Part shown: positions 1 through 8,421 of the stretch, in pieces
Layout of the letters: each line of letters begins with the position of its first letter
Numbering within the stretch: the first letter of the stretch is position 1
Source of the DNA: Faunimonas pinastri
GTDB lineage: Bacteria > Pseudomonadota > Alphaproteobacteria > Rhizobiales > Afifellaceae
NCBI RefSeq assembly: GCF_900110915.1
Contig: NZ_FOFG01000008.1
Span: forward strand, 124,001-188,000
Length of the DNA: 64,000 bases
Reading direction: 5' to 3'
Made by a program: the position numbers and the translations under genes
Notes under the pieces: model-generated
Seen by the model: only the letters and a program-made list of their open reading frames with translations
Told to the model about the DNA's origin: nothing
Databases searched by the model: none

Positions 1-708
1 GGTGATCGCGGACATCACCATCGGCCCGCGCCAGATCATCGGAGTTTCCTCCTCCACCAGGAAGCCGATCGACATGGCTTTCAGCCCGTAAGCCTCCAGC
101 GGCTTCAGCATGCGCCCTTCCAGCGGTTCCGGCCGGCCCTTCAGCTGCATCAGGCGCGGCACGGAGGGGCCATAGATATCGGCGTCGAGCAGGCCGATCT
201 TGAGGCCGAGACCCTGCAGCCCCAGCGCCAGGTTGATCGCGGTGGTCGACTTGCCGACGCCGCCCTTGCCGGAAGCGACCGCGATAATGGAGCCCACGCC
301 GGGAACGCCGGCCTTGGGGGGATTGCCACCGCCGGCGCCGCGACTGGCGGGCGCGGCCGGAGCGGCATGGGAGTGACCGGAATGGCCGGGCGAGGCGGCG
401 CGACCGGCCGGGGGAGCCGCGGGAGCTGGCCTGGGGGTCGGCGCTCCGGCACCGCCCCGCCGCTCCGCCGTCAGCGCGACCATCGCGGATTGCACGCCGG
501 GGATCGCTCGCACGGCGGCTTCCGCCGCCTGCCGCAAGGGCTCCAGGTCCCGCGCCCGCTCGGCCGGAACGGTGATGGAAAACATGACCTTCCCGTCCGA
601 GACGATCACGTCGGAAACCAGCCCGAGGCCGACGAGGTCACCCGTCCCGTCCGGTCCCTTTATCCTCCGGAGCTCGTCGAGCACCCGGTCCCTGTCGATC
701 ACAGCCAT
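1..708 (-). CDS. apbC: Mrp/ApbC-type Fe-S cluster carrier ATPase (3' end outside window)
   Basis: Cytosolic P-loop NTPase of the Mrp/Nbp35/ApbC family, which assembles Fe-S clusters and hands them to apoproteins. The visible 236 residues start [13 protein letters not shown] and open with a small MIP18/DUF59-like domain (about residues 1-80), then an Ala/Pro/Gly-rich linker, then a deviant Walker [11 protein letters not shown], near residues 145-154, followed by [15 protein letters not shown], which is diagnostic for this family. The reading frame stays open to the first base of the window, so roughly the last third, including the CxxC cluster-binding motif expected in the family, is missing. 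It is divergent from mobA downstream of its promoter side, with about 160 bp between the two starts. Confidence 0.9.
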   Translation of the reverse strand, partial: MAVIDRDRVLDELRRIKGPDGTGDLVGLGLVSDVIVSDGKVMFSITVPAERARDLEPLRQAAEAAVRAIPGVQSAMVALTAERRGGAGAPTPRPAPAAPPAGRAASPGHSGHSHAAPAAPASRGAGGGNPPKAGVPGVGSIIAVASGKGGVGKSTTAINLALGLQGLGLKIGLLDADIYGPSVPRLMQLKGRPEPLEGRMLKPLEAYGLKAMSIGFLVEEETPMIWRGPMVMSAIT

Positions 709-868
709 GAAATACGTCCAAGAGTCTGTAAGAATTCCAACCTGACATATTGCGCCGGCGGGCCAGATCAAAGCCGTTCCGCAACGAATGCGCTATAAAG
801 CGGCAGATGACGTGCCGCGCGAAGCGATGGGGATTGCCGAAAGCCCTTGCAGCGCAGACATTAGCGCC

Positions 869-1540
869 ATGACGAATCCTTCTACCGCCGAGCAAGCGGA
901 CGCAAAGCTGCCGGTTGCCGGGATTATCCTCGCCGGGGGCCTGTCGCGGCGGATGGGCGGCGGCGACAAGCCGCTGCTCTCCCTTGCCGGCCGGTCCATG
1001 CTGGCCCGCGCGGTCACGCGTCTGCGCGAGCAGGTCGACTGTCTCGCCATCAACGCCAATGGCGACCCGGCGCGCTTTGCCGAGTTCGGCCTGCCGGTCA
1101 TCCCGGACACGCTGGACGGCAATCTCGGTCCGCTCGCCGGTATCCTCGCCGGCATGCGCTGGGCGGTCTGCAGCTGCCCCCGGGCCCGCTTCATGGTGAG
1201 CGCCGCGGCCGATACGCCATTTTTCCCCGGCGATCTCGTTTGCAACCTCGGCGCCGGCTGCGGGCGCGACGAAGACACGGTTGCCATGGCCGCCTCCCCC
1301 GCCGGTACGCATCCGGTCTTCGCGCTCTGGCCCATCGCGCTGGCCGACGAGCTGGAAGCCTTTCTGAAGAAGCAAAGTGACGGCGCCAAAATCCTGTCCT
1401 TTGCCGACCGCTACCTGCGGATCAACGTGCCCTTCGACAATATCCGCGCCGGAGGCATCGAGGTGGACCCGTTCTTCAACGTCAATACGCCCGAGGATGC
1501 GGAAGAAGCCGCTTCGATCGCCCGCACGATCGACACCTGA
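869..1540 (+). CDS. mobA: Molybdenum cofactor guanylyltransferase MobA
   Basis: Transfers GMP from GTP to molybdopterin to form the guanine dinucleotide molybdenum cofactor in the cytosol. The 223-residue protein begins, after a short leader, with the nucleotidyltransferase signature GIILAGGLSRRMGGGDKPLL (about residues 17-36), followed by an INANGDPARFAEFGLPVIPD stretch and DPFFNVNTPEDAEEA near the C-terminus, all typical of MobA. The open frame extends upstream to 788, but the ATG at 869 places the signature at the usual distance from the N-terminus. No other molybdopterin gene is adjacent, so it stands alone between apbC and the amino-acid transporter genes. Confidence 0.92.
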   Translation: MTNPSTAEQADAKLPVAGIILAGGLSRRMGGGDKPLLSLAGRSMLARAVTRLREQVDCLAINANGDPARFAEFGLPVIPDTLDGNLGPLAGILAGMRWAVCSCPRARFMVSAAADTPFFPGDLVCNLGAGCGRDEDTVAMAASPAGTHPVFALWPIALADELEAFLKKQSDGAKILSFADRYLRINVPFDNIRAGGIEVDPFFNVNTPEDAEEAASIARTIDT

Positions 1541-1692
1541 GGTCCATCGATGCCTGAGAGCGGCGGGACGCAAGATCCCTGCGATGTTCTTGAAGCCGGC
1601 CAGAACCCCCATTGCACGATTTTAATTTCTGGTTGAAATTGCGGCAACGCGTGGGCCCGACGAAAAGCCCGCGACACCAAAGGGGATGTCGA

Positions 1693-2475
1693 ATGTCGTT
1701 TTTCAGGAGCCTCGCTCTCGCCGCCGCCGCCATGGTGCTTGCCACCGGGGTGGCCAGCGCCAAGGACTGGACCAAGGTTCGCTTCGGGACGGAAGGCGCC
1801 TACCCGCCCTTCAACCAGACCTCGGCCGACGGCAAGCTCGTCGGCTTCGACATCGATATCGGCAACGCCCTTTGCGACAAGATGAAGGTGCAGTGCGAGT
1901 GGGTCGTGCAGGACTGGGACGGCATCATCCCGGCGCTCCAGGCCAACAAGTTCGACGCCGTTCTCTCCTCCATGTCGATCACCGACGAGCGCAAGAAGAT
2001 CGTCTCGTTCTCCGACAAGTACTACACCTCGCCGATCGCCTTCATGGCTCCGAAGGACGCGAAGCTCACCGACATCTCGCCCGCCTCGCTCGCCGGCAAG
2101 ACGATCGGCACGCAGAGCTCCACGATCAGCGCCAACTACCTGCAGGACCTCTACGGCAAGTCCGACGTGAAGCTTTATCCGACGCAGGACGAGGCCAATC
2201 TCGAGCTCGGCAACGGCCGCCTCGACGTCGCGGTCGCCGACAAGTTCGTTGCCTATCAGTGGCTGCAGACGGATGCCGGCAAGTGCTGCGACTTCGTCGG
2301 CAAGGACGTGACCGAGCAAAAATACGTCGGCGACGGCATCGGCATCGCCTTCCGCAAGGATGACGAAGGCCTCAAGGACAAGGTCAACAAGGCGCTGGCC
2401 GAAATTCGCGCCGACGGCACCTACGCCAAGATCAACGCCAAGTACTTCCCGTTCTCCATCTACGGGGACAAATAA
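1693..2475 (+). CDS. Polar amino-acid ABC transporter substrate-binding protein (ArgT/HisJ/octopine type)
   Basis: Periplasmic binding protein of family 3 (SBP_bac_3). It has 260 residues with a signal peptide ending around ASA-K at residue 23. The mature part starts with the family pattern FGTEGAYPPFN, then GFDIDIGNALC and WDGIIPALQANKFDAVLSSM, which form the ligand cleft. Sequence features resemble lysine/arginine/ornithine/histidine or opine binders; the exact ligand cannot be read. The start is the ATG at 1693; the frame is open to 1612 but the signal peptide fixes the start. It is the first gene of a transporter operon with two permeases behind it and a stable hairpin directly after its stop. 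Confidence 0.9.
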   Translation: MSFFRSLALAAAAMVLATGVASAKDWTKVRFGTEGAYPPFNQTSADGKLVGFDIDIGNALCDKMKVQCEWVVQDWDGIIPALQANKFDAVLSSMSITDERKKIVSFSDKYYTSPIAFMAPKDAKLTDISPASLAGKTIGTQSSTISANYLQDLYGKSDVKLYPTQDEANLELGNGRLDVAVADKFVAYQWLQTDAGKCCDFVGKDVTEQKYVGDGIGIAFRKDDEGLKDKVNKALAEIRADGTYAKINAKYFPFSIYGDK

Positions 2476-2483
2476 GGTCGTCC

Positions 2484-2505
2484 GGGAGGCGGTTCGCCGC
2501 CTCCC
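2484..2505 (+). terminator. Intercistronic hairpin after the binding-protein gene
   Basis: Perfect 9-bp stem GGGAGGCGG / CCGCCTCCC with a TTCG loop, followed by TTTGT, nine bases after the stop of the binding-protein gene. It lies inside the operon, before the permease gene. Such hairpins usually act as partial terminators or 3'-end stabilisers that let the binding protein be made in excess over the permeases. The role is inferred. Confidence 0.7.
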
Positions 2506-2557
2506 TTTGTCCTCCGGAAAAGGGCCGCCATGCCGATGATTGGGGAATTCGGGCCGC

Positions 2558-3295
2558 ATGGCTGACCTTCTGAAGCTTTTTTCCTACGGAACGACCGGCT
2601 GGGGCGACGAGATCCTGGCCGGTGCCTGGCTGACGATCCGGCTGGCGCTGGCGACGCTTCCGTTCGGCCTGCTGGTCGGCTTCGGCGTCGCGCTCATGAA
2701 GCGCTCGAAAAGCCGCTGGGTGCATGGCCTCGCCAGCATCTACGCCACCGTCTTCCGCGGCCTGCCCGAACTCCTCACCCTCTTCCTGATCTATTACGGC
2801 GGCCAGCTCGTCGTGCAGAAGCTCGTGGGCCTGATCTCCTCCGACGTGCAGATCCAGGCGAGCGCCTTCCTCGCCGGCATGATCGCGCTGGGCCTCGTCT
2901 TCGCGGCCTATGCCAGCGAGGTCTTCGCCTCCGCTTTCCAGGGCATCACGCGCGGCCAGTGGGAAGGAGCCCACGCGATCGGGCTGAACCGGACGCAGAC
3001 GATGTTGCTGGTCATCGTTCCCCAGCTGCTGCGGCTGGCGCTTCCGGGCCTTGCCAATCTCTGGCTCAACCTCCTGAAGGATACGTCGCTGGTTTCCGTG
3101 ATCGCGCTGGCCGACCTTCTCCGCCAGACGTCGCTGGCCGTGCATGTGACCAAGCAGCCCTTCCCCTTCTATCTCGTCGCCTGCCTGCTCTATCTCGTGA
3201 TGTCGATCATCTCGACGTTCGGCATCGTCGCCATAGAGCGCTGGGCGGAACGGGGACAGGGGCGGCGCACGAACGAGCGCGGGGCGCTCGCCTGA
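2558..3295 (+). CDS. Amino-acid ABC transporter permease (HisQ-like)
   Basis: Inner-membrane permease of the His/Glu/Gln/Arg/opine family, 245 residues with about five hydrophobic segments. The cytoplasmic EAA loop is visible as GITRGQWEGAHAIGLNRTQT, which contacts the ATPase. The ATG at 2558 (MADLLKLF) was chosen; an in-frame TTG at 2540 is a weaker alternative. Its stop overlaps the next permease start by one base (TGATG at 3293-3297), so the two are translationally coupled and should form the heteromeric membrane channel. Confidence 0.88.
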   Translation: MADLLKLFSYGTTGWGDEILAGAWLTIRLALATLPFGLLVGFGVALMKRSKSRWVHGLASIYATVFRGLPELLTLFLIYYGGQLVVQKLVGLISSDVQIQASAFLAGMIALGLVFAAYASEVFASAFQGITRGQWEGAHAIGLNRTQTMLLVIVPQLLRLALPGLANLWLNLLKDTSLVSVIALADLLRQTSLAVHVTKQPFPFYLVACLLYLVMSIISTFGIVAIERWAERGQGRRTNERGALA

Positions 3296-4059
3296 TGCTC
3301 GCCTGGCTCCAAGCCTTCATCGGAACGGACCTCCTGGTCCAGTATGGCCCGCGGCTTCTGCACGGATTGCAGATCACCATCGAACTGGTGCTGATTTCAA
3401 TCTGCTGCGGCATCGCGCTGGCGCTGCCCCTGGCGCTGGCCCGGCTCTCCAAAAGCCGGCTCCTGCGGGGACTTTCCCTCTGCTACGTCCAGTTCTTTCG
3501 CGGCACGCCGCTCCTGGCGCAGCTCTTTCTGATTTATTACGGCGCCGGCCAGTTCCGCCCGGCCCTGCAATCGATCGACCTCTGGTGGTTCTTCCGCGAC
3601 GCCTTCAACTGCGCCGCCCTGTCGCTGACGCTGAACACCGCCGGCTATCAGGCGGAGATCTATCGCGGCGCGATCCGCTCCGTCGCACGCGGGCAGCACG
3701 AAGCCGCCTATGCCCTCGGCATTTCCCGGAGCGTGGCTTTCTGGAGAGTGATCCTGCCGCAGGCGGCGGTCGTGGCGCTTCGCCCGCTCGGCAACGAGGT
3801 GATCCTGATGATCAAGGGATCGGCGGTCGCCAGCGTCGTCACCGTTTTCGACATCATGGGCGAGACGCGGCTGGGCTTTGCCCGCTCCTTCGACATGCGC
3901 GTCTATCTTTATGCCGCGGTGCTCTACCTCGTACTGGTAGAAATCCTGCGGCGGATCTGGGACCGGCTGGAAGCGCGGCTGACGCGCTACCTCCGCCGCA
4001 GCGACCGGACCGAGCACGTGGAGCGCGCGGTCACGCAAGCGGGTCCCGCGACACACTGA
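3295..4059 (+). CDS. Amino-acid ABC transporter permease (HisM-like)
   Basis: Second permease subunit, 254 residues. It starts MLAWLQAFIG and has the family motif FFRGTPLLAQLFLIYYG and the EAA loop RSVARGQHEAAYALGISRS. It pairs with the preceding permease, whose stop codon it overlaps. The expected third component, a HisP/GltL-type ATPase, is not encoded next to it: the next gene, 16 bp downstream, is a dehydrogenase. The transporter therefore must borrow an ATPase made elsewhere in the genome, or the ATPase gene has been lost here. Confidence 0.88.
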   Translation: MLAWLQAFIGTDLLVQYGPRLLHGLQITIELVLISICCGIALALPLALARLSKSRLLRGLSLCYVQFFRGTPLLAQLFLIYYGAGQFRPALQSIDLWWFFRDAFNCAALSLTLNTAGYQAEIYRGAIRSVARGQHEAAYALGISRSVAFWRVILPQAAVVALRPLGNEVILMIKGSAVASVVTVFDIMGETRLGFARSFDMRVYLYAAVLYLVLVEILRRIWDRLEARLTRYLRRSDRTEHVERAVTQAGPATH

Positions 4060-4075
4060 AGTACAGGAGCAGGAT

Positions 4076-4948
4076 TTGGCCAAAGTCGCCTTTATCGGGC
4101 TCGGCGTCATGGGCTACCCCATGGCCGGCCACCTCGCGAAAAAGGGCGGGCACGACGTCACCGTCTATAACCGCACCACCGCGAAGGCGGAAAAATGGGT
4201 ATCCGAATTCGGCGGCCGCTCGGCTCCGACGCCGCGCGAGGCAGCCGAGGGCTGCGATTTCGTCTTCTGCTGCGTCGGCAATGACGACGACGTCCGCTCC
4301 GTTACCACGGCGGAAGGCGGCGCCTTCTCGAGGATGAAGGCCGGGGCGGTCTTCGTGGACCACACGACGGCCAGCGCCGCACTCGCGCGCGAACTGGACG
4401 CAGCGGCGAGGAAGGGTGGCTTCCATTTCCTCGATGCGCCCGTCTCCGGCGGCCAGGCAGGCGCCGAGAACGGCGTGCTCACGGTGATGGTCGGCGGCGA
4501 GGAAGCGGTTTTCGCGAAGGCCGAGCCGGTGATGGAGGCCTATGCCCGCAAGATTGGCCTGATGGGCGAGGCAGGGGCCGGCCAGCTCACCAAGATGATG
4601 AACCAGATCTGCATCGCCGGGATCGTTCAGGGCCTGTCGGAGGCCATTCATTTCGGCCAGACCGCCGGCCTCGATTTGGAGAAGGTCGTGGAGGTGATCT
4701 CCAAGGGCGCGGCGCAGTCCTGGCAGATGGAGAATCGCCACAAGACCATGATCCGTGGCGAATACGAGCACGGCTTCGCGGTGAACTGGATGCGCAAGGA
4801 TCTTGCGATCGTGCTGGATGAGGCGCGGCGCAACGGCTCGACCCTGCCGCTGACGGCGCTCGTGGACCAGTTCTATGGCGACGTGCAGGCCATGGGCGGC
4901 GGTCGCTGGGATACGTCGAGCCTCCTGAAGCGGCTCGGCAACGGCTGA
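4076..4948 (+). CDS. NAD(P)-dependent beta-hydroxyacid dehydrogenase (3-hydroxyisobutyrate dehydrogenase-like)
   Basis: Cytosolic oxidoreductase of the 6-phosphogluconate/3-hydroxyisobutyrate dehydrogenase family, 290 residues. The Rossmann fold begins at residue 4 with VAFIGLGVMGYPMAGHLA; the substrate loop DAPVSGGQAGAENG and the catalytic lysine region GAGQLTKMMNQ are present. The start is TTG at 4076, about ten bases after CAGGAGCAGG; no in-frame ATG lies before the Rossmann strand. Tight spacing behind the permease pair suggests co-transcription, so the substrate may derive from the imported amino acid. Substrate is not predictable among 3-hydroxyisobutyrate, tartronate semialdehyde and related acids. 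Confidence 0.85.
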   Translation: MAKVAFIGLGVMGYPMAGHLAKKGGHDVTVYNRTTAKAEKWVSEFGGRSAPTPREAAEGCDFVFCCVGNDDDVRSVTTAEGGAFSRMKAGAVFVDHTTASAALARELDAAARKGGFHFLDAPVSGGQAGAENGVLTVMVGGEEAVFAKAEPVMEAYARKIGLMGEAGAGQLTKMMNQICIAGIVQGLSEAIHFGQTAGLDLEKVVEVISKGAAQSWQMENRHKTMIRGEYEHGFAVNWMRKDLAIVLDEARRNGSTLPLTALVDQFYGDVQAMGGGRWDTSSLLKRLGNG

Positions 4949-4955
4949 CAGCGAA

Positions 4956-4990
4956 AGGGCGCCTTCCCGGGGCGCCCTCTCTTCCTACTT
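4956..4990. terminator. Terminator between the dehydrogenase and lrp-type genes
   Basis: Stem AGGGCGCC (4956-4963) / GGCGCCCT (4971-4978) with a seven-base loop, followed by a pyrimidine-rich TCTCTTCCT. It sits between two convergent genes and probably ends transcription of the plus-strand operon. Confidence 0.65.
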
Positions 4991-5473
4991 GCTGGCTTTC
5001 GCGACCGCGTCGAGTTGCATGTAGGACAACGGCAGCGCCGTCGCTTCCTTGATGCGCTCCATGGCGAAAGCCGATGACACGTCGGTGATGTCGATGCGCG
5101 AGACGAGCTTCTTGTAGAAGGTGTCGTATGCCTCGATGTCGGGCACCACGACCTTGAGCAGGTAGTCGATGTTGCCGCTCATCCGGTAGAAATCGACCAC
5201 CTCCGGAAATTCCGAGATGATCCGGGCGAAGCGGGTCAGCCAGTCCTCGTTGTGCTGGTTCGTTACGATGGAGACGAACACCGTCACCTTGGCGTTGACC
5301 TTGGCGGGATCGAGAACGGCGACCCGCCGCTTGATCACGCCGTCCTCCTCCATCTTCTGGATGCGCCGCCAGCAGGGCGTGGTGGAAAGGCCGACGCGCC
5401 GGCCGATCTCCGCGACGGGGATAGTCGTATCCTCCTGGAGGATGGTGAGGATCATGCGATCGAGGCGATCCAT
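4985..5473 (-). CDS. Lrp/AsnC family transcriptional regulator
   Basis: DNA-binding regulator responding to amino acids, 162 residues. The N-terminal helix-turn-helix spans about residues 2-50 (MDRLDRMILTILQED, then EIGRRVGLSTTPCWRRIQKM); the C-terminal RAM ligand domain includes NIDYLLKVVVPDIEAYDTF. The ATG at 5473 gives the canonical N-terminus; the frame continues upstream to 5581 but that extension is unlike the family. It lies convergent to the dehydrogenase and divergent to the histidine kinase, and is a plausible regulator of the adjacent amino-acid transporter, although this is inferred from position only. Confidence 0.9.
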   Translation of the reverse strand: MDRLDRMILTILQEDTTIPVAEIGRRVGLSTTPCWRRIQKMEEDGVIKRRVAVLDPAKVNAKVTVFVSIVTNQHNEDWLTRFARIISEFPEVVDFYRMSGNIDYLLKVVVPDIEAYDTFYKKLVSRIDITDVSSAFAMERIKEATALPLSYMQLDAVAKASK

Positions 5474-5694
5474 CGGGGTACTTTCAAACCGTTTGAAGCG
5501 GTTTCTCTGCGACGGCGCCGCAAATCCGTCAAGTTCTGCCGCTCTTCGACTTGCCTCTTCCCGGACTTTCTCCGGCGCCACAAACCCCGATGCCGCTCCG
5601 ATTACAGCAGGCGATGCGAATGCTTAACCATGGGGGATGCGCGAATATTAAGACTTCCCGGCTTAGAAAACCGGTTCAACCGGCAGGACCCGCG

Positions 5695-7257
5695 ATGATT
5701 CCAGAGCAGGACCATCCCCCGCTCCCCCGCGCTGAGTTTTCCTCCCGGACGGTTCGCCGTCGGATGATCATGCGCGCCCTGATCGGCGACGTGCGCGTCC
5801 TCGATCATCCCCGCAACGGCCTGTTTCATTTCGAGCAGGAGATGGCCGCGCAGTTTGCGACCGACCGGCAATCCTCCGCGCTGATCATTCCCGCGCTGAT
5901 CCTCGTGATGGGCGTGGCGATCGGCCTGCTCGGCAATCCGCGCACGGCGCTCGTCTGGGCAACGGTGATGCTGCTCACCCACGCCTACGCGCTGCAGGGA
6001 TGCCGCCGGTTGCTGCGCGAACTGCCCGACAGCAAGGACGTTGCGGATGCCCGGCGGCGCTTCGTGCGCCGCGATCTCGCCTACGGCCTCTGCTGGGCGG
6101 CCTTTCCCCTCCTGATCCCGCAAAGCGCCAGCATGCAGATGGCTGGCGGCCTGGAGATCGTGCGTCTGGCGGCCGTGATCGTCGTACTGGCGATCGGTGC
6201 CCTGCTCTCCTCCACGATTCCCGCCGCTGCGGTCGCCGCCACCTTGCCGATCACGCTCTGCATGGCGCTGGCGCACATGATCGACCCTAATTTCTTCAAC
6301 GTCATGATCGCGCTCTGCACGCTCGGCGCCGAGATCCTGTTCCTGCACCTGAGCAGCCATCTCTATAGCCAGCATGTTCAGACACTCTCCTATCGCGCGG
6401 AAAAGGACGCGCTCTTCGCCGAGCTGGAGCAGTCGAAGGCCGTCTCGGAGGAAGCCCGGCGGCGGGCGGAAGCGTCCAACAACGCCAAATCGCAGTTCCT
6501 GGCGACCATGAGCCACGAGCTGCGCACGCCGCTGAACGCGATCCTCGGCTTCTCCGAACTGATGCGGAGCGAGATGCTCGGCCCCGTCGGCAACGCGGCC
6601 TATCAGGATTATCTCGACGACATTCACAACAGCGGCCAGCACCTGCTGAAGATCATCAACGAGATCCTGGATCTGTCGCGCATCGAGGCCGGCAAGCGCG
6701 AGTTGAATGAAGAGCTCATCTCGCTCGTCGCCGTCACACGCGACGCGCATTCGCTGCTGGAACTGCACGCCCGCAACAAGAACATCCGCGTCCTCGAGGT
6801 CTACGACCGGGCCATGCCGAAGATCGTGGTGGACGAGCAGGCGATCCGGCAGATCGTGCTGAACCTGATGTCCAACGCGTTGAAGTTCACCCCGACGGAT
6901 GGCGAGATCACGGTGAAGGTCGGGCGCACGCAGGCGGGCGGCCAATATATCTCCGTCCGCGACAACGGGCCGGGCATCCCAGAGAACGAGATCCCCGTCG
7001 TCCTCTCCGCCTTCGGCCAGAGTTCCGTCTCGATCAAGAATGCCGAGCAGGGAACCGGGCTGGGCATTCCGATCGTGCAGGCCCTGGTGGACCTGCATGG
7101 CGGCAACTTCACGCTGCGCAGCCAGCTGGGCGTCGGCACCGAAGCTATCGTTACCTTGCCCGCCAAGCGCGTGGTGTCGCCCTTCGCGCCGGCCGTCGCG
7201 CGCCCGGCTCGCCGGGAGGAGCCCAAGCGGCCGAACCGGCTTCGCATGAGCGCCTGA
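5695..7257 (+). CDS. Membrane-bound sensor histidine kinase
   Basis: 520-residue orphan two-component sensor. The N-terminal half has about six hydrophobic segments (roughly residues 60-230) without an obvious periplasmic loop, followed by a short coiled coil and the HisKA domain with the phosphoacceptor His274 in MSHELRTPLNAILGFSELM. The HATPase domain shows the N box NLMSNALKFTP, the G1 box DNGPGIPENE and the G2 box GTGLGIPIVQALVDLHGG. The ATG at 5695 follows GGCAGGA; an in-frame upstream start at 5551 would overlap the promoter of the divergent lrp gene. No response regulator gene is adjacent. The architecture resembles PleC/DivJ-like cell-cycle kinases of Alphaproteobacteria, but the signal and partner are unknown. 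Confidence 0.85.
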   Translation: MIPEQDHPPLPRAEFSSRTVRRRMIMRALIGDVRVLDHPRNGLFHFEQEMAAQFATDRQSSALIIPALILVMGVAIGLLGNPRTALVWATVMLLTHAYALQGCRRLLRELPDSKDVADARRRFVRRDLAYGLCWAAFPLLIPQSASMQMAGGLEIVRLAAVIVVLAIGALLSSTIPAAAVAATLPITLCMALAHMIDPNFFNVMIALCTLGAEILFLHLSSHLYSQHVQTLSYRAEKDALFAELEQSKAVSEEARRRAEASNNAKSQFLATMSHELRTPLNAILGFSELMRSEMLGPVGNAAYQDYLDDIHNSGQHLLKIINEILDLSRIEAGKRELNEELISLVAVTRDAHSLLELHARNKNIRVLEVYDRAMPKIVVDEQAIRQIVLNLMSNALKFTPTDGEITVKVGRTQAGGQYISVRDNGPGIPENEIPVVLSAFGQSSVSIKNAEQGTGLGIPIVQALVDLHGGNFTLRSQLGVGTEAIVTLPAKRVVSPFAPAVARPARREEPKRPNRLRMSA

Positions 7258-7272
7258 GCGGTTCCGCCGACC

Positions 7273-8322
7273 TCAGTGAGTCGTAGGAGGCCGGGGCTCG
7301 CTGCCCTTTTCCGCGACGCCCGCGTCTCCGAAGGTCGCCATGCCCGCATGGGTCGCGACCGCCGCCCGGACGATGCTGGCAGCGATCGCCGCGCCCGTGC
7401 CCTCGCCGAGGCGCAGGCCGAGATCCAGCAGCGGCTTGCGGCCAAGACGCTGAAGGACCGCGCCATGCGCCGCTTCCGCCGAGCAATGGGCGAAAAGGCA
7501 ATGGTCGATCGCATCGGGCCGCATCGCATGGACGATGGCGGCGGCGGCGGTCGTCACGAAACCGTCCACGATGACGGGAACGCGCTCCATCCGGCCCGCG
7601 ATGATGGTGCCGACCATGGCCGCGATCTCGCGCCCGCCCAGCCGCCGGAGGATTTCCAGCGGGTCGCGAGTGCTGCCGATGCGGCCCACCGCGGCGGCAA
7701 CGGCCTCGGCCTTGCGCGTCAGCCCGGCATCGTCGACGCCGGTGCCACGCCCGACCCAGTCGGCAGCCTCGCCGCCGTAGAGAGCGTGGAAGATCGCGGC
7801 GGCGACGGCCGTGTTCCCGATGCCCATCTCGCCCAGCCCGACGAGATCGATGCCGCCGGAAATCGCTTCCATCCCGTAGGCGATGGTGGCCGCGCAGCCC
7901 TTCTCGTCCATAGCGTCGGTCTCGACGATGTCGCCGGTGGGATAGTCGAGCGCGAGCTCGAACACCTTCAGGCCGAGCTCGTAGGTCGTGCAGAGCTGGT
8001 TGACCGCCGCCCCGCCGCTGGCGAAGTTCTGCACCATCTGATGCGTCACCTCCGGCGGAAAGGCCGAGACGCCACGCGCGGCGATGCCATGCGACGCGGC
8101 AAAGACGGCGATCAGCGGCCGGGTCACGGTCGGACGGCTGCGGCCCTGCCAGGTGCCCATCCATTCCGCCAGGCTTTCCAGCTGGCCGAGGCTGCCGGCC
8201 GGCTTGGTCAGCTGCGCCTCGCGCTCGCGGATATCCTCGGCGGCATGCTCGTCCGGCCCGGGCATCTCGTCGAAAAGGTTGCGGATATCGTCGAAGGGCA
8301 AGCCGGATGCCGAGAAGGCCAT
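7273..8322 (-). CDS. cobT: Nicotinate-nucleotide--dimethylbenzimidazole phosphoribosyltransferase CobT
   Basis: Makes alpha-ribazole phosphate from nicotinate mononucleotide and 5,6-dimethylbenzimidazole for the lower ligand of cobalamin. The 349-residue length matches the family. The N-terminal LTKPAGSLGQLE, the central GIGNTAVAAAI and the C-terminal GLRLGEGTGAAIA, carrying the catalytic glutamate, are all recognisable. Divergent from cobS across 99 bp, a common arrangement; the two products act in consecutive steps of nucleotide-loop assembly. No cobalamin riboswitch is recognisable in the short gap. Confidence 0.95.
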   Translation of the reverse strand: MAFSASGLPFDDIRNLFDEMPGPDEHAAEDIREREAQLTKPAGSLGQLESLAEWMGTWQGRSRPTVTRPLIAVFAASHGIAARGVSAFPPEVTHQMVQNFASGGAAVNQLCTTYELGLKVFELALDYPTGDIVETDAMDEKGCAATIAYGMEAISGGIDLVGLGEMGIGNTAVAAAIFHALYGGEAADWVGRGTGVDDAGLTRKAEAVAAAVGRIGSTRDPLEILRRLGGREIAAMVGTIIAGRMERVPVIVDGFVTTAAAAIVHAMRPDAIDHCLFAHCSAEAAHGAVLQRLGRKPLLDLGLRLGEGTGAAIAASIVRAAVATHAGMATFGDAGVAEKGSEPRPPTTH

Positions 8323-8421
8323 GTTAGGTCCAGTACTGGGAAGCTTTCGGATTTCGGCCCGTTATAGGCGGAGCCGGCCCGGACCCAAGTCCTTTTTGAC
8401 GTGATTTCGGGGTTTGGCCAG

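Noticed and set aside
8323-8421. Cobalamin riboswitch between cobT and cobS
   Set aside because: The gap is under 100 bp and lacks the conserved core.
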